From contig NZ_AXAC01000024.1 in NCBI RefSeq assembly GCF_000472665.1, positions 17,128-81,127 on the forward strand: a stretch of 64,000 bases of DNA. The letters run 5' to 3'. The position numbers and the translations under genes are program-made. Position 1 is the first letter of the stretch; each line of letters begins with the position of its first letter. Positions 11,489 through 20,974 of the stretch are shown here, one piece after another. Origin of the DNA: Acetobacterium malicum subsp. dehalogenans DSM 11527 (GTDB lineage: Bacteria > Bacillota > Clostridia > Eubacteriales > Eubacteriaceae). Under the pieces are notes generated by a model that saw nothing but the letters and a program-made list of their open reading frames with translations, was not told the origin of the DNA and did no database searches.

Positions 11489-12913
11489 TCATTTCTTTTT
11501 AGCTTCTTTAAAAGCCAGCTTTTCTGGGATTAAAAAATCTGACTGGAATTCGAAACATTCCTTGGCTACCACACTGCTTAAGACGAGCAGACTGATCAAG
11601 TTTGGAATGGCCATCATCCCGTTCATGGCATCTGATAAATTCCAGACGATTTCCAGCGCGGTGGTGGCACCAACAAAAACAACCAGACAATAGAGGATCC
11701 GGTAGATGGTTACAGCGATCGGCGCTTTGATTAAGTATTCCAGTGACTTTTCACCATAGTATTCCCAACCCAGTATCGTTGAAAAGGCAAAAAGGGTAAT
11801 TCCAACAGTGACAATATAACCGCCAACAGGTCCTAATGCTGATTGGAAAGCAGCAATGGTAAGATTTGCACCCATCAAAATTTCACCACTGGCATCCAAT
11901 GTTCCCAACACCCCTGACGAGGCAATTACCAGACCCGTAATCGTACAGACAACGATGGTATCAAAGAAGGTTCCAGTCATATTGATATAACCTTGTCGTG
12001 ACGGATGATCAGTTTTTGCCGCTGCGGCAGCAATTGGCGCCGAGCCTAAACCGGCTTCATTTGAGAATACGCCCCGGGCCACACCCCAACGCATGGCTGT
12101 CAGCATCGTCGCAATAATGGTTCCGCCAACACCGCCAGCCATTGCCGTCGGCGAAAAGGCCATCGTAAAGATTTCAGCGATACCAGCTGGTAAATTTTCA
12201 AAATTGATGATAATAACTACAATTGAAGCCAAAACATAGAAAACAGCCATAAAAGGTACGATTACGCCGGATACCTTCCCAATACTCTTGATGCCGCCGA
12301 GAATAACCATAAATGCCAGAACCATCAGAATCAGTCCGGTTATCCAGGTCGGTACCCCAAAGGTACCATTCACTGCTCCAGCAATGGAGTTGGCTTGGGT
12401 CATGTTCCCGATTCCAAAGGATGCCACCGTGGCAAACAATGAAAATAAGAACGCCAGAGTCAAGCCGATTTTTTTATTTTTGAAGCCATTTTTCATGGCA
12501 TACATCGGTCCGCCGGCCATTTCGCCTTTAGCATTGGTTTCCCGGTATTTAACGGCCAGAACACTTTCGGCATATTTGGTCGATAATCCAAACAGGGCTG
12601 AAATCCACATCCACACCAGGGCTCCTGGCCCCCCCAGCACCATCGCCGTTGCGACACCGACGATATTCCCGGTTCCAATGGTGGCCGCCAGGGCTGTCAT
12701 CAGCGATTGGAATGGTGAAATATCACCACTGGAATCGTCTTTGTGGGTCTTGTCCTGCTTAGCAAAGACCGATTTTAGCGCATAGCCCAGGTTGAGCCAT
12801 GGCTTGAATTTTAAACGCACGGTTAAGAACATACCTGTCCCCATTAGCAGTGCCAGCATAACGGGTCCCCAAACAAAATTATTTACAGCTGAAATGATCT
12901 CCGAAAAATTCAT
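11489..12913 (-). CDS. Alanine/glycine:cation (Na+) symporter, AGCS family
   Basis: 474 residues with about ten hydrophobic segments; inner-membrane transporter of the AGCS/AlsT family (SSF-unrelated APC fold). Signature motifs include TAAIGTGNIVGVATAM at about residue 74, GPGALVWMWISALFG, FSNEAGLGSAPIAAAAAKT at about 288 and a conserved GGPMYAMKNG. It imports alanine or glycine with Na+, fitting an organism that uses a sodium gradient. It is directly downstream of alanine dehydrogenase (211-bp gap with an inverted repeat) on the same strand, and PFOR follows. Substrate is inferred from that context. Confidence 0.93.
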   Translation of the reverse strand: MNFSEIISAVNNFVWGPVMLALLMGTGMFLTVRLKFKPWLNLGYALKSVFAKQDKTHKDDSSGDISPFQSLMTALAATIGTGNIVGVATAMVLGGPGALVWMWISALFGLSTKYAESVLAVKYRETNAKGEMAGGPMYAMKNGFKNKKIGLTLAFLFSLFATVASFGIGNMTQANSIAGAVNGTFGVPTWITGLILMVLAFMVILGGIKSIGKVSGVIVPFMAVFYVLASIVVIIINFENLPAGIAEIFTMAFSPTAMAGGVGGTIIATMLTAMRWGVARGVFSNEAGLGSAPIAAAAAKTDHPSRQGYINMTGTFFDTIVVCTITGLVIASSGVLGTLDASGEILMGANLTIAAFQSALGPVGGYIVTVGITLFAFSTILGWEYYGEKSLEYLIKAPIAVTIYRILYCLVVFVGATTALEIVWNLSDAMNGMMAIPNLISLLVLSSVVAKECFEFQSDFLIPEKLAFKEAKKK

Positions 12914-12970
12914 ATTGCCCCCTTAAAATTATAAGCTTTGTTATCGATTACAGTTTTGTTTCAAATCTTC

Positions 12971-13020
12971 TGATAATAAGGGCTTCACCATTATCTGTAA
13001 CAGTGTCACCCTTACTATCA
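12971..13020 (-). promoter_or_regulatory. Stem-loop in the leader of the alanine symporter gene
   Basis: TGATAATAAGGG (12971-12982) pairs with CCCTTACTATCA (13009-13020), with shorter complementary tracts inside (TTCAC/GTGTCA). It lies 58 bp upstream of the symporter start and 104 bp past the ald stop. No U tract follows, so an mRNA processing or regulatory stem is as likely as an ald terminator. Confidence 0.4.
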
Positions 13021-13123
13021 GTTATCTAGAGCTAAATTTTATGTCTTTTTTTTCGTTTCTTTATTTCTCAATGCTGATGATTAAAATTTTCGTTTCCGGG
13101 TTGATTAAAATTAATTCTTAAAC

Positions 13124-14239
13124 CTACAGCAACTCTTCTGCTGGTACGTATTCTTTATTTAAGCCTTCAGCTACGCCCTTACAGGTAACATGTCCCTTGT
13201 AAGTATTTAATCCTAATAATAATGCAGGATCTTCCTTCATGGCCGCTTCTGGTCCCTTGTTGACAATCGCCATTAAATATGGCAGGGTGGATCCGGTCAG
13301 CGCATAGGTGGATGTTCGGGGAACGGCACCTGGCATATTGGCAACGGAATAATGGATCACACCATGTTTTTCAAAACAGGGATCATCATGGGTCGTGCTG
13401 TGATCAATGGTTTCGACTGAACCACCCTGGTCAATGGCAACATCGACAATAACTGATCCTTTTTTCATGTTTTTAACCATTTCTTCAGTGACCAGTTTTG
13501 GCGCTTTTTCGCCGGCAACCAGAACCCCACTGATCAGTAGATCTGATTTCCTGGTCAATTGAGCCATGTTATAGGGATTACTGATCAGTGTCGAAACCCG
13601 ACCATTAAAAACGTCATCCACATAGGTTAATCTTGGTTTGCTGATATCGATAACGGTAACATGTGCTCCCAGACCCACTGCCATTTTCGCTGCGTTCATA
13701 CCCACTGTACCAGCTCCGATGATCATTACTTCGGCTGGCAATACGCCGGTAACGCCGCCTAATAACATACCGACTCCGCCATGGTAGCGCTGCAGCATGG
13801 TGGCACCAACTTGAACTGACATTCTTCCCGCCACTTCACTCATAGGGATTAATAAAGGCAGCGAGTGATCTGGTAATTGGACGGTTTCATAAGCAATCCC
13901 GGTAATTTTTTTCTTCATTAATATATCGGTTAAAGGCAGGTTTGGAGCAAGATGTAGATAGGTAAATAAGGTCTGTCCTTCTTTCATCAGTTCATATTCT
14001 GACTCGATCGGTTCTTTTACTTTTACAATGATATCGGATTGTTCAAATACTTCTTTGGCCTGTTGCAGGATTACGGCTCCTTCAGCTACATATTCACTAT
14101 CTGCGATGCCACTTTCGAGACCGGCTTTTGTTTCAACTAGGACCTTATGTCCACTCGCCACCAAGGCATGAACACCTGCTGGTGTTACGGATACACGTGA
14201 TTCATTGTTCTTAATTTCTTTTGGAATACCTACAATCAT
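13124..14239 (-). CDS. ald: Alanine dehydrogenase
   Basis: 371 residues, the family length. It oxidises L-alanine with NAD+ to pyruvate, ammonia and NADH. The N-terminal [23 protein letters not shown] is typical of Ald and transhydrogenase PntA. A Rossmann motif [23 protein letters not shown] lies near residue 170. [24 protein letters not shown] includes the catalytic-region Lys and the conserved His of LHLA. It lies between the Lrp gene (76 bp upstream) and the AGCS symporter. With PFOR downstream it gives a route from alanine to acetyl-CoA; growth on alanine has been described for Acetobacterium woodii. Confidence 0.97.
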   Translation of the reverse strand: MIVGIPKEIKNNESRVSVTPAGVHALVASGHKVLVETKAGLESGIADSEYVAEGAVILQQAKEVFEQSDIIVKVKEPIESEYELMKEGQTLFTYLHLAPNLPLTDILMKKKITGIAYETVQLPDHSLPLLIPMSEVAGRMSVQVGATMLQRYHGGVGMLLGGVTGVLPAEVMIIGAGTVGMNAAKMAVGLGAHVTVIDISKPRLTYVDDVFNGRVSTLISNPYNMAQLTRKSDLLISGVLVAGEKAPKLVTEEMVKNMKKGSVIVDVAIDQGGSVETIDHSTTHDDPCFEKHGVIHYSVANMPGAVPRTSTYALTGSTLPYLMAIVNKGPEAAMKEDPALLLGLNTYKGHVTCKGVAEGLNKEYVPAEELL

Positions 14240-14315
14240 GATAAAAACCTCCTGTTTATTTAATATAATTTTTGGAACATTGTGATTATGAAAACCTTTA
14301 CATATTCTTGTCTTC

Positions 14316-14759
14316 TTACGGAAGGATTGAATATGTATTCTTGACGGTTGACAGGGTTACAATCGTTTTCGTCTTTTGTACCCCGGGAACTGTTTTAATG
14401 CAATTTAGCACTGCTTCCAAACTTTGGGTATCTTTGGTAATAATTTTAATTAAATAATCATAATCTCCGGCCAGATAATCACACTCAATGATCTCACTCT
14501 CATTTTCTACCAGTTCGACAAAGCCATCAATAAAACTGGGATGCTTAAGTGATATAAACATATAGGCAACCAGATTTTTATTCATTTTTTGAGTCGATAA
14601 AATAACCGTATATTTTTGAATGATTCCGGAAGAATCTAATTTTCGTATTCGTTCGCTGATTGCTGGAACCGATAAGCTGACTTCGCTGGCAATTTCGGAA
14701 GCCGTAACTCGGGCATTTTTCTGCAACAGCTTGAGGATTTCAATATCAATTGAATCCAT
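14316..14759 (-). CDS. Lrp/AsnC family transcriptional regulator
   Basis: 147 residues. The N-terminal helix-turn-helix is [37 protein letters not shown] in overview (about residues 4-42), and the C-terminal RAM/AsnC ligand-binding domain has [16 protein letters not shown] near residue 95. It is probably an alanine-responsive activator of ald and the symporter downstream, as Lrp-type regulators of ald are in other bacteria (inference). A TATAAT at 14797-14792 on the minus strand gives a likely -10 for its own promoter. Confidence 0.92.
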   Translation of the reverse strand: MDSIDIEILKLLQKNARVTASEIASEVSLSVPAISERIRKLDSSGIIQKYTVILSTQKMNKNLVAYMFISLKHPSFIDGFVELVENESEIIECDYLAGDYDYLIKIITKDTQSLEAVLNCIKTVPGVQKTKTIVTLSTVKNTYSILP

Positions 14760-15062
14760 GTAAGCTCCCTTCTATTAAAATTATTGAGTTCATTATATCC
14801 GACTTTGTAAGCATATTAAACGTTTTCAATGAATAACAAGTGATCTTTTTGTCAAAAGAAAAAAATACTTTAAATGTTTAATCATTACCGGTAACTTATT
14901 GCTCCCATGATTAATTATTTTATCCGCTTTTATTTTCCAATTGAAAAACTGAAGCTAAATTTAAAAAAACTTAAAAAATTAAGTCTCTCATCACAGTTAT
15001 TTAATCATTATTATTCACTAAGTCGCATAAATACAGATCTCAATTATTAATTTTTTATGATT
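14760..15062. other. AT-rich intergenic region upstream of the Lrp gene
   Basis: About 300 bp without an ORF between the pap terminator and the Lrp gene. It is very AT-rich, with several A and T tracts. The only recognisable signal is the possible Lrp promoter (TATAAT at 14797-14792, poor -35 TTTAAT at 14820-14815). A/T tracts of this kind suit Lrp binding, but no defined operator is seen. Confidence 0.4.
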
Positions 15063-15101
15063 TCACGCCAGTCCGTCGTCACTAACGACCGACTGGCGTG
15101 A
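15063..15101 (-). terminator. Terminator-like hairpin after the polyphosphate phosphotransferase gene
   Basis: TCACGCCAGTC and GACTGGCGTGA form the outer stem and GTCGT/ACGAC the inner stem. On the minus strand it is followed by an A/T-rich run. It is the strongest hairpin in the 390-bp gap. Confidence 0.7.
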
Positions 15102-15150
15102 TTGTTTAAGTTGTCTGGAGGTCATTATCATTATATTCCAAAGGGTTAAG

Positions 15151-16632
15151 TTAATTATTCAAGCGTTTTTCGATGGCGGCAATGGTTTCGTTAAGAACCT
15201 TGATCCTGGCATAATATTTATTCTGGGCTTCCACAATAATCCAGGGGGCATTGACAGTTGACGTTTTCAGCAACATTTCATCTACGGCTATTTTATAAAG
15301 CTCCCACTTCTCCCGGTTGCGCCAGTCTTCGTCAGTGATTTTCCATTCCTTGTCGGGATTCTCCTCACGCCCGGTAAACCGCCGCAACTGCTCATCCTGA
15401 TCGATTTGGAGCCAGAATTTGATGACGATGGCACCCCAATCCGAGAGTTGTTTTTCAAATTCATTGATTTCCCGATAACTCCGCTCAAACTCTTCCTGGG
15501 CGCAAAAGCCTTCAATCGGTTCCACCATTACGCGACCATACCAGGTACGATCCCATACACCCAGATGACCATTTTTAGGAATGTCCCGCCAAAAACGCCA
15601 GAGATAATGATGCTTTCTTTCAATATCACTGGGACTGGCGGTGGGGTAAACGGTATAACCCCGGGGATCGAGATTTCGGGTCAACCGTTTAATACAGCCA
15701 CCTTTACCAGCCGCATCCCATCCTTCAAAACCGGCAATCAGGGGAATTCGGCGGCGATAGAGTTCGTATTGAAGCAACCTAATTTTTTTCTGACCTTCTT
15801 TTATCTGAATCTGATATTCTTCTTCACTGATGACCTGATCCAGCCCAATCCCATCAAGTATTTTCGATTGGAAGGGCATGTCCCCGACCTGAATCAGCGG
15901 TTTAAGCTCAGCCTCGGGAACCATTTTTGCTGCTTCAATGGCTTTTTCCAGACGTTTTTCCAGAACACTCAAGACCTTGATCAAAGCATAGTCTTTTTGT
16001 TCGCCTTCGATAATCACCCAGGGAGCACAATCGTTGTCGGTCAGCTCCAGGCCCCGGTTGACTTTTTCATAGAGTTTATCGTAGTGCTTGTTCTCCTTTT
16101 TATCCCGGGGAGTCACCCGCCAGGCGGTGGCATCATTTCCCAGCAGTTTAATGAAGCGTCGTTTTTGTTCTTTTTTGCTGATATGAATAAAGAACTTGAA
16201 AATAATCATGCCATCTTCGGATAAGGCCTCTTCAAATTCATTGGCCTGTTTCATCAGCCCCTGCATATTCAAGGCATCGATGGATTTACGATAAACCAGA
16301 TCGCTGTAATAACTGCGATTAAAAATGGCAATCTGACCTTTCTCCGGGGTCTTGGTCCAATAACGCCATAAGAACGGACGGAAGATCTCATCCTCGTTTT
16401 CCTGTTTTTTAAAATTGTGAACCCGGAAGGATCGTGGATCCATGGGCATCAGCAGTTCATTTATCAGGGTTCCCTTCCCGGCCGCATCCCAACCTTCAAA
16501 CAGAATTAATACCGGTATCCCCATGTCGTGCAGGGTCCGTTGCAACTCCCCCAACCGAACCGTCAGCCGTTCTTTTTCCTGGCGGTAACTTTCTTTGTCA
16601 ATTGTTACACCCAAATCAATCTTCTCCAGCAT
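15151..16632 (-). CDS. pap: Two-domain PPK2, polyphosphate:AMP phosphotransferase type
   Basis: 493 residues made of two PPK2 domains in tandem. Each has a Walker A of the form FEGWDAAGKG: residue about 45 (followed by TLINEL) and residue about 298 (followed by GCIKRL). Each also has the lid/Walker B pair, IAIFNRSYYSD in the first and LGVWDRTWYGRVMVE in the second. Fused class II PPK2 proteins phosphorylate AMP to ADP with polyphosphate, as Acinetobacter PAP does. An AGGAGG site precedes the ATG and a strong hairpin follows. It is a single-gene unit. Substrate choice is inferred from domain architecture. Confidence 0.9.
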   Translation of the reverse strand: MLEKIDLGVTIDKESYRQEKERLTVRLGELQRTLHDMGIPVLILFEGWDAAGKGTLINELLMPMDPRSFRVHNFKKQENEDEIFRPFLWRYWTKTPEKGQIAIFNRSYYSDLVYRKSIDALNMQGLMKQANEFEEALSEDGMIIFKFFIHISKKEQKRRFIKLLGNDATAWRVTPRDKKENKHYDKLYEKVNRGLELTDNDCAPWVIIEGEQKDYALIKVLSVLEKRLEKAIEAAKMVPEAELKPLIQVGDMPFQSKILDGIGLDQVISEEEYQIQIKEGQKKIRLLQYELYRRRIPLIAGFEGWDAAGKGGCIKRLTRNLDPRGYTVYPTASPSDIERKHHYLWRFWRDIPKNGHLGVWDRTWYGRVMVEPIEGFCAQEEFERSYREINEFEKQLSDWGAIVIKFWLQIDQDEQLRRFTGREENPDKEWKITDEDWRNREKWELYKIAVDEMLLKTSTVNAPWIIVEAQNKYYARIKVLNETIAAIEKRLNN

Positions 16633-16692
16633 AATAGCCTCCTAAACCATATGATTTTTGATTTTTATTAAGTCCAAATAAAATACAAAAAA

Positions 16693-16714
16693 AGGGCGTC
16701 TTAAAAGACGCCCT
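16693..16714 (-). terminator. Terminator of the isocitrate/isopropylmalate dehydrogenase-family gene
   Basis: Stem AGGGCGTCTT / AAGACGCCCT followed on the minus strand by TTTTTTT, just past the stop at 16721. Confidence 0.88.
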
Positions 16715-16720
16715 CATTAA

Positions 16721-17914
16721 CTAGATAAATTTTGCATAGATCGTGTCGAGGTTAGGGTTGGACAGGGTTTCCATCACATAATCAGCATATTCCGAACCGG
16801 TTGCGCCGGTTTCCCGGCCGGTGAGGACTAACTTCTTCTCATATAATCCGCACACATCCAAGGCTTTTTGAAGCTGTTCGGCCTTTTCATTATAACCAAT
16901 GTGGACTAACAGCATTCCAGCTGCCCGGATAATACTGCAGGGATCGGCATATTGGCCACGACCTTCTTCGACCATTCGTGGGGCTGACCCGTGGATGGCT
17001 TCAAACATCGCATATTGTTTGCCGATGTTGGCAGAACCGGCGGTACCAACGCCGCCCTGGAACTCAGCCGCTTCATCGGTTAAGATATCACCATAGAGAT
17101 TCGGTAAGACCATCACCTTAAACTGACTACGACGTTTTTCATCAACCAGTTTTGCAGTCATAATATCAATATACCAGTCATCCATTTCGACGGTGGGATA
17201 ATTTTTGGCAATGGCTTTAGCCGTATCTAAAAACTTACCATCGGTTGTTTTGATAACATTGGCTTTAGTAACAACGGTCACCTTATTTTTGCCCGACTTC
17301 TCGGCAAAATCAAAGGCTGCCTTAATAATTCGCTCCGATCCGTCCTGAGTGGTGACGGTGAAATCAATGGCTAAATCATCGTTGACATGGATACCCTTGC
17401 TACCAACGGCATAAGCTCCCTCGGTATTTTCCCGGTAGAAAGTCCAATCGATGTTCTTTTCCGGCACTGAAACCGGGCGAACATTGGCGAATAAGTCCAA
17501 TTCTCGACGCATGGCCACATTGGCACTTTCGATATTAGGCCATGGATCGCCTTCTCTGGGGGTTGTCGTTGGCCCTTTCAGGATGACATCGCAGGCTTTT
17601 AGCTCTGTCAGAACGTCATCAGGTATTGCTTTTCCGCATGCAGCGCGATTTTCAATCGTCAAACCGTCAATAATTTTAAAGACAATCTTGCCCGTTTTAA
17701 CATCGTCTGCCAGTAGAAACTCTAACACCCGTTGGGCTTCTGAGGTAATAAATGGCCCAATGCCGTCACCACCAACAATGCCGATAATAATTTTATCTTT
17801 TGCTGTGAAATCGGTAAAATCCTTTTGAACCTTCATTTTTTCGATACGGGTCAATTGTTCTTTAATCAACTCTCCGAAATGGGCCTTTGCCCGCTCAATT
17901 TGTTCTTCGATCAT
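16721..17914 (-). CDS. Isocitrate/isopropylmalate dehydrogenase family protein, probably NAD(P)+ isocitrate dehydrogenase
   Basis: 397 residues from the ATG at 17914, chosen because GGAGGA lies 3-8 bases before it; an in-frame ATG 33 bases upstream has no such site. A beta-decarboxylating dehydrogenase: IGIVGGDGIGPFI near the N-terminus, substrate loop ESANVAMRRELDLFANVRPV, YRENTEGAYAVG, and metal site LYGDILTDEAAEFQGG. NIGKQYAMFEAIHGSAPR then starts the cofactor region. Isopropylmalate dehydrogenase is the main alternative. The Ser-Asn pair in the substrate loop and the absence of leu genes nearby favour isocitrate. An 80-residue N-terminal extension precedes the Rossmann start compared with the shortest relatives. 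It is a single-gene unit with its own terminator. Confidence 0.8.
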   Translation of the reverse strand: MIEEQIERAKAHFGELIKEQLTRIEKMKVQKDFTDFTAKDKIIIGIVGGDGIGPFITSEAQRVLEFLLADDVKTGKIVFKIIDGLTIENRAACGKAIPDDVLTELKACDVILKGPTTTPREGDPWPNIESANVAMRRELDLFANVRPVSVPEKNIDWTFYRENTEGAYAVGSKGIHVNDDLAIDFTVTTQDGSERIIKAAFDFAEKSGKNKVTVVTKANVIKTTDGKFLDTAKAIAKNYPTVEMDDWYIDIMTAKLVDEKRRSQFKVMVLPNLYGDILTDEAAEFQGGVGTAGSANIGKQYAMFEAIHGSAPRMVEEGRGQYADPCSIIRAAGMLLVHIGYNEKAEQLQKALDVCGLYEKKLVLTGRETGATGSEYADYVMETLSNPNLDTIYAKFI

Positions 17915-17980
17915 ATATCCTCCGTCAACTTTATTTATTAGTGTCATATGTAAGTGCTAAATGGCAACACAAATTGCCGG

Positions 17981-18487
17981 TCAAGCTCTGGACATCATAC
18001 TTTTAAGCCGTTTGATCGGCTGCGTATTTTTAAAAACCAGTTCATTGGTCGCCACAAATTTATCCACTGCGGTGACTACCCAGCTACCAAGATTTGCCGG
18101 TGGGATGGGAGTCAGCGGAAACATGTGTTTTACGATCATATCAGCCTGGCGCTCGTCGATATCAAAATATTTTTCGGCATTTTCCAGGGCTGTTTTGGGA
18201 TGGGAAAAGCCATGCATTTCCTTGATCCGATTCAGACCCTTACCGGTTTTAACTTTACCTTGCCATGATTCCAGAAAAAAATCATGGAGCGTTGCCCCCC
18301 GGGCAATCGATGCATAGTCCATGCCTAAAAATCTGGCTACGCGATAGGAATAATAACCGACTGCAACTGAATGTTGATATAAACCATTGCCGTGATGATC
18401 AATTTCCCGTAATTTTTGGAATTCACTGTGTGTAATAATATCGCCAACAATGGTTTCAAACTCACTATAATACTTTTTTGTTTCCAT
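17981..18487 (-). CDS. HD-domain phosphohydrolase-like protein
   Basis: 168 residues. HD superfamily metal ligands are visible: His in GLYQHSVAV (about residue 39), the His-Asp pair in ARGATLHDFFLESW (about 69-70), His in MIVKHMFPLTP (about 121) and Asp in VTAVDKFVA (about 140). Small stand-alone HD proteins of this kind are phosphohydrolases acting on nucleotides or related substrates; the substrate is unknown. It lies 66 bp upstream of the dehydrogenase gene on the same strand without a terminator between them, so they could be co-transcribed. Confidence 0.82.
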   Translation of the reverse strand: METKKYYSEFETIVGDIITHSEFQKLREIDHHGNGLYQHSVAVGYYSYRVARFLGMDYASIARGATLHDFFLESWQGKVKTGKGLNRIKEMHGFSHPKTALENAEKYFDIDERQADMIVKHMFPLTPIPPANLGSWVVTAVDKFVATNELVFKNTQPIKRLKSMMSRA

Positions 18488-18678
18488 TGAGACCTTTCTT
18501 TGATTGTAATTTTTTTGTTATTTATTCAGCCTTGTTGAGCCGAATCTTTAAATATTATAGCATAGTATCTTTATTTTAAGTTAAAATAATGGCTGATGTT
18601 CTTAAAAAAAACAAAAAAAGATTCGATTATTCTTAAAATCATGTTAAACTAAATAAAAAAGAACAGGAAGGATTAACC

Positions 18679-19137
18679 ATGAAAATTAAAAATCTACTTA
18701 TCGGAACAGGTGTTGTTTTGGCGACTGGCATGGCCCTTTATCATGCTTGTGTGATCAAAAAAGGGAAAGCGTTCGAAGCCGGCTTTGATAAAAGTCCTGA
18801 ATCCATGGACGAATTGGCTCTCTATGGCGGAAAAATGAAAGACTATCGCGATCAAACCATGCGGGATACCAAAATTGGGGCTTTCTTCGGCGGCATGCAG
18901 CTCGATTTTTCTGACGTTGTCACCGAAAAAGATGATTATCGCATGGATATCAGCATTATCAATGGTGGCCTGAACATCATCGTTCCTGATAACTTTAAAT
19001 TAAAAATCGTGGATACCTGCAAATTTGGCGGCATTGCCGATCATACTGTGTGCATCGATCCGGATAATTCAGTGGCTCTTTCTGTTTTTGCCGACATCAC
19101 CTGTGGCGGGCTCAATTTCGAAAATATTTCTAAATAA
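18679..19137 (+). CDS. Small secreted or membrane-anchored protein with LiaF/toast-rack-like domain
   Basis: 152 residues. A hydrophobic N-terminal segment (residues 4-22, LLIGTGVVLATGMALYHAC) is a likely signal anchor. The rest is beta-rich with GAFFGGMQLDFSDVVTEKDD and SIINGGLNIIVPDNFKLKI, the repeated glycine-turn pattern of LiaF/DUF2154 (cell-wall-active antibiotic response) domains. Function is unknown; relatives take part in envelope stress. AGGAAGG precedes the ATG and a strong terminator follows. It is a single-gene unit divergent from the HD gene. Confidence 0.7.
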   Translation: MKIKNLLIGTGVVLATGMALYHACVIKKGKAFEAGFDKSPESMDELALYGGKMKDYRDQTMRDTKIGAFFGGMQLDFSDVVTEKDDYRMDISIINGGLNIIVPDNFKLKIVDTCKFGGIADHTVCIDPDNSVALSVFADITCGGLNFENISK

Positions 19138-19200
19138 CCCCTCCTGGATAAGCATCGCGAACCAGTTTTGATGATAAAATCAGTGCGCTCCGAACCCATA

Positions 19201-19239
19201 AAAAAACTGAAATCAGCCTGGGCCGATTTCAGTTTTTTT
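19201..19239. terminator. Bidirectional terminator between the LiaF-like gene and pgi
   Basis: Stem AAAAAACTGAAATC / GATTTCAGTTTTTT around a GC-rich loop. It has A runs on one side and T runs on the other, so it can serve both convergent genes. Confidence 0.85.
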
Positions 19240-19279
19240 ATGGACAAATTTATTAAGTTCAATAAGGTACTTGAAATCT

Positions 19280-20617
19280 TTATAACCGTTCTTCCAACTC
19301 CGCCGTTAATTCTTCATAGCCCGATTTATGAAGCAGGGCAAACATGTTCTTTTTATAGGCTTCCACCCCCGGCTGATCAAAGGGATTGACCCCCAGCAGA
19401 TAGCCGTTTAATCCGCAGGCTTTTTCGAAGAAATAGATCAGTTTGCCAATATGGAAGGCATCCAATTTTTTGAGATGAATAATGCCATTGGGAACCCCGC
19501 CATCAACATGTGCCAGCAGCGTGCCCATAAAGGCTTTTTCATTCACCGCATCGATTTCCCAACCGGTGAGGTAATTCAGACCTTCGAGATTCTTTTCATC
19601 CCGAAACACCTTGATCACCGATTGGTCGTCCTCGATGACAAGCACCGTTTCAAAATGATTTTTAGGACCATCCTGAATCATCTGTCCCAGCGAATGGAGA
19701 TCGGTGGAGAAATGTGCCGAGGCCGGAAAAAGACCCTTGCCGTCTTTGCCATCACTTTCACCGAATAATTGTTTCCACCACTCTGCCAGATATTCCAGCG
19801 ATGGATCATAATCGACTAAAATCTCAATGTTCTTGCCGCGGTTGTATAGCACATTTCGGTACAGTGCATACTGAAAACAGGGATTTTTTTCAAACTTGGG
19901 TTTGTTATAATCCTCATAACCGGACTTCGCTCCATCCATCAGAGCATCAATGTCTATTCCCGCCACTGCGATGGGCAATAAACCTACGGCAGTGTAAACT
20001 GAGTAACGACCGCCAATATCATCGGGAATTACAAAGGTTTCATAGCCTTCTTCATCGGCCATGAACTTCAGTGCTCCTCTGGCCACATCAGTTGTCACAA
20101 AGATTCGCTCCCTGGCCCCATCTTTGCCATATTTTTCTTCCAGAAATTTTTTTAAAAAACGAAAGGCCATGGCCGGTTCTGTGGTCGTGCCGGATTTTGA
20201 AATGACATTGACACAAACCTCCTGATCCTTAAGCAAAGCCAGCAGCTTCTCCAGATATTTCCCACTGATATTCTGGCCGGCAAAATATATTTTAGGGGCC
20301 TTTCTTACCGATCGGGGTTCTTCATTAAAAAAAGGGCTGGTCAGGGCTGAGATTACCGCTTTGGCGCCCAGATAAGATCCGCCAATCCCGATGACCACCA
20401 ACGCATCACAGCGGTCCTGGATTTTTTTTGCCGCCTGTTTGATCCGGGCAAACTCGGCCTGATCATATTTAACCGGATAGTCAACCCACCCCAGAAAGTC
20501 GTTGCCAACCCCGGTCTTATTCATCAATTCATCATTGGCTTTGGCCAACTGGTCAAATCGATTTTCAAACTCACTGGGGTCTATATTTGCATAAGAGAGA
20601 TCAAAACGAATACTCAT
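19280..20617 (-). CDS. pgi: Glucose-6-phosphate isomerase
   Basis: 445 residues, the Firmicutes length. It interconverts glucose 6-phosphate and fructose 6-phosphate. Signature stretches are [15 protein letters not shown] near residue 75, [15 protein letters not shown] near 140, [17 protein letters not shown] near 202 and the C-terminal [13 protein letters not shown] with its active-site Lys. It stands alone, apart from the cggR operon. Its upstream region holds copy 2 of the palindromic repeat. Confidence 0.97.
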   Translation of the reverse strand: MSIRFDLSYANIDPSEFENRFDQLAKANDELMNKTGVGNDFLGWVDYPVKYDQAEFARIKQAAKKIQDRCDALVVIGIGGSYLGAKAVISALTSPFFNEEPRSVRKAPKIYFAGQNISGKYLEKLLALLKDQEVCVNVISKSGTTTEPAMAFRFLKKFLEEKYGKDGARERIFVTTDVARGALKFMADEEGYETFVIPDDIGGRYSVYTAVGLLPIAVAGIDIDALMDGAKSGYEDYNKPKFEKNPCFQYALYRNVLYNRGKNIEILVDYDPSLEYLAEWWKQLFGESDGKDGKGLFPASAHFSTDLHSLGQMIQDGPKNHFETVLVIEDDQSVIKVFRDEKNLEGLNYLTGWEIDAVNEKAFMGTLLAHVDGGVPNGIIHLKKLDAFHIGKLIYFFEKACGLNGYLLGVNPFDQPGVEAYKKNMFALLHKSGYEELTAELEERL

Positions 20618-20663
20618 AATTTTTACCTTCTTTCTTACTACTTTTTTAACATGTTAAGATAAT

Positions 20664-20792
20664 TCAAAAAGATAACCCAGTACCGACAATTGTTACATCA
20701 TGTTGTATGCATCAAGGCGGACACGGCGATAGCGTGTCCGAGCTTGCAGCATACAACGGATTAACAATTGGTCGGTACGGTAGTTTAGCGAC
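20664..20792. repeat. Palindromic repeat element, copy 2
   Basis: Same family and orientation as copy 1, with the same ends (CAAAAAGATAACCCAGTACC at the left, CGGTAGTTTAGCGAC at the right). The centre differs: GCGGACACGGCGATAGCGTGTCCG forms its own tight stem. It lies between the divergent pgi and aldo/keto reductase genes. No flanking duplication is visible. The rest of the 357-bp gap shows no ORF. Confidence 0.85.
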
Positions 20793-20974
20793 GATAGTAC
20801 TTTCAGTCTATTTTCATTTTACACCATTAGTGATTCGAGTGTCAATTGATGTTCGCCCCTCAATCTGAAAGAAAGTTGAAATTCAGTGAATCTTCTGACC
20901 AATCCCTCATAAGAGGTGACTTTTTTTATTCGATATGTTAAAATAAGCAAAATCAAGTAAAGAAGAGGTGTAAA

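Noticed and set aside
12914..13123. A glycine or other riboswitch ahead of the alanine/glycine symporter
   Set aside because: The 210-bp gap holds one simple stem and no conserved aptamer core that I recognise.
15406..16224. A 272-codon plus-strand frame opposite the PPK2 gene
   Set aside because: Long but antisense to two complete PPK2 domains, without a recognisable family or ribosome-binding site.
16721..17914. Assignment of the dehydrogenase as leuB
   Set aside because: No other leucine genes are nearby and the substrate loop has the Ser-Asn pair more typical of isocitrate enzymes; kept as the alternative.
18679..19262. A minus-strand frame at 19041-19262 in the LiaF-like gene's 3' region
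   Set aside because: It runs through the terminator hairpin and has no family support.
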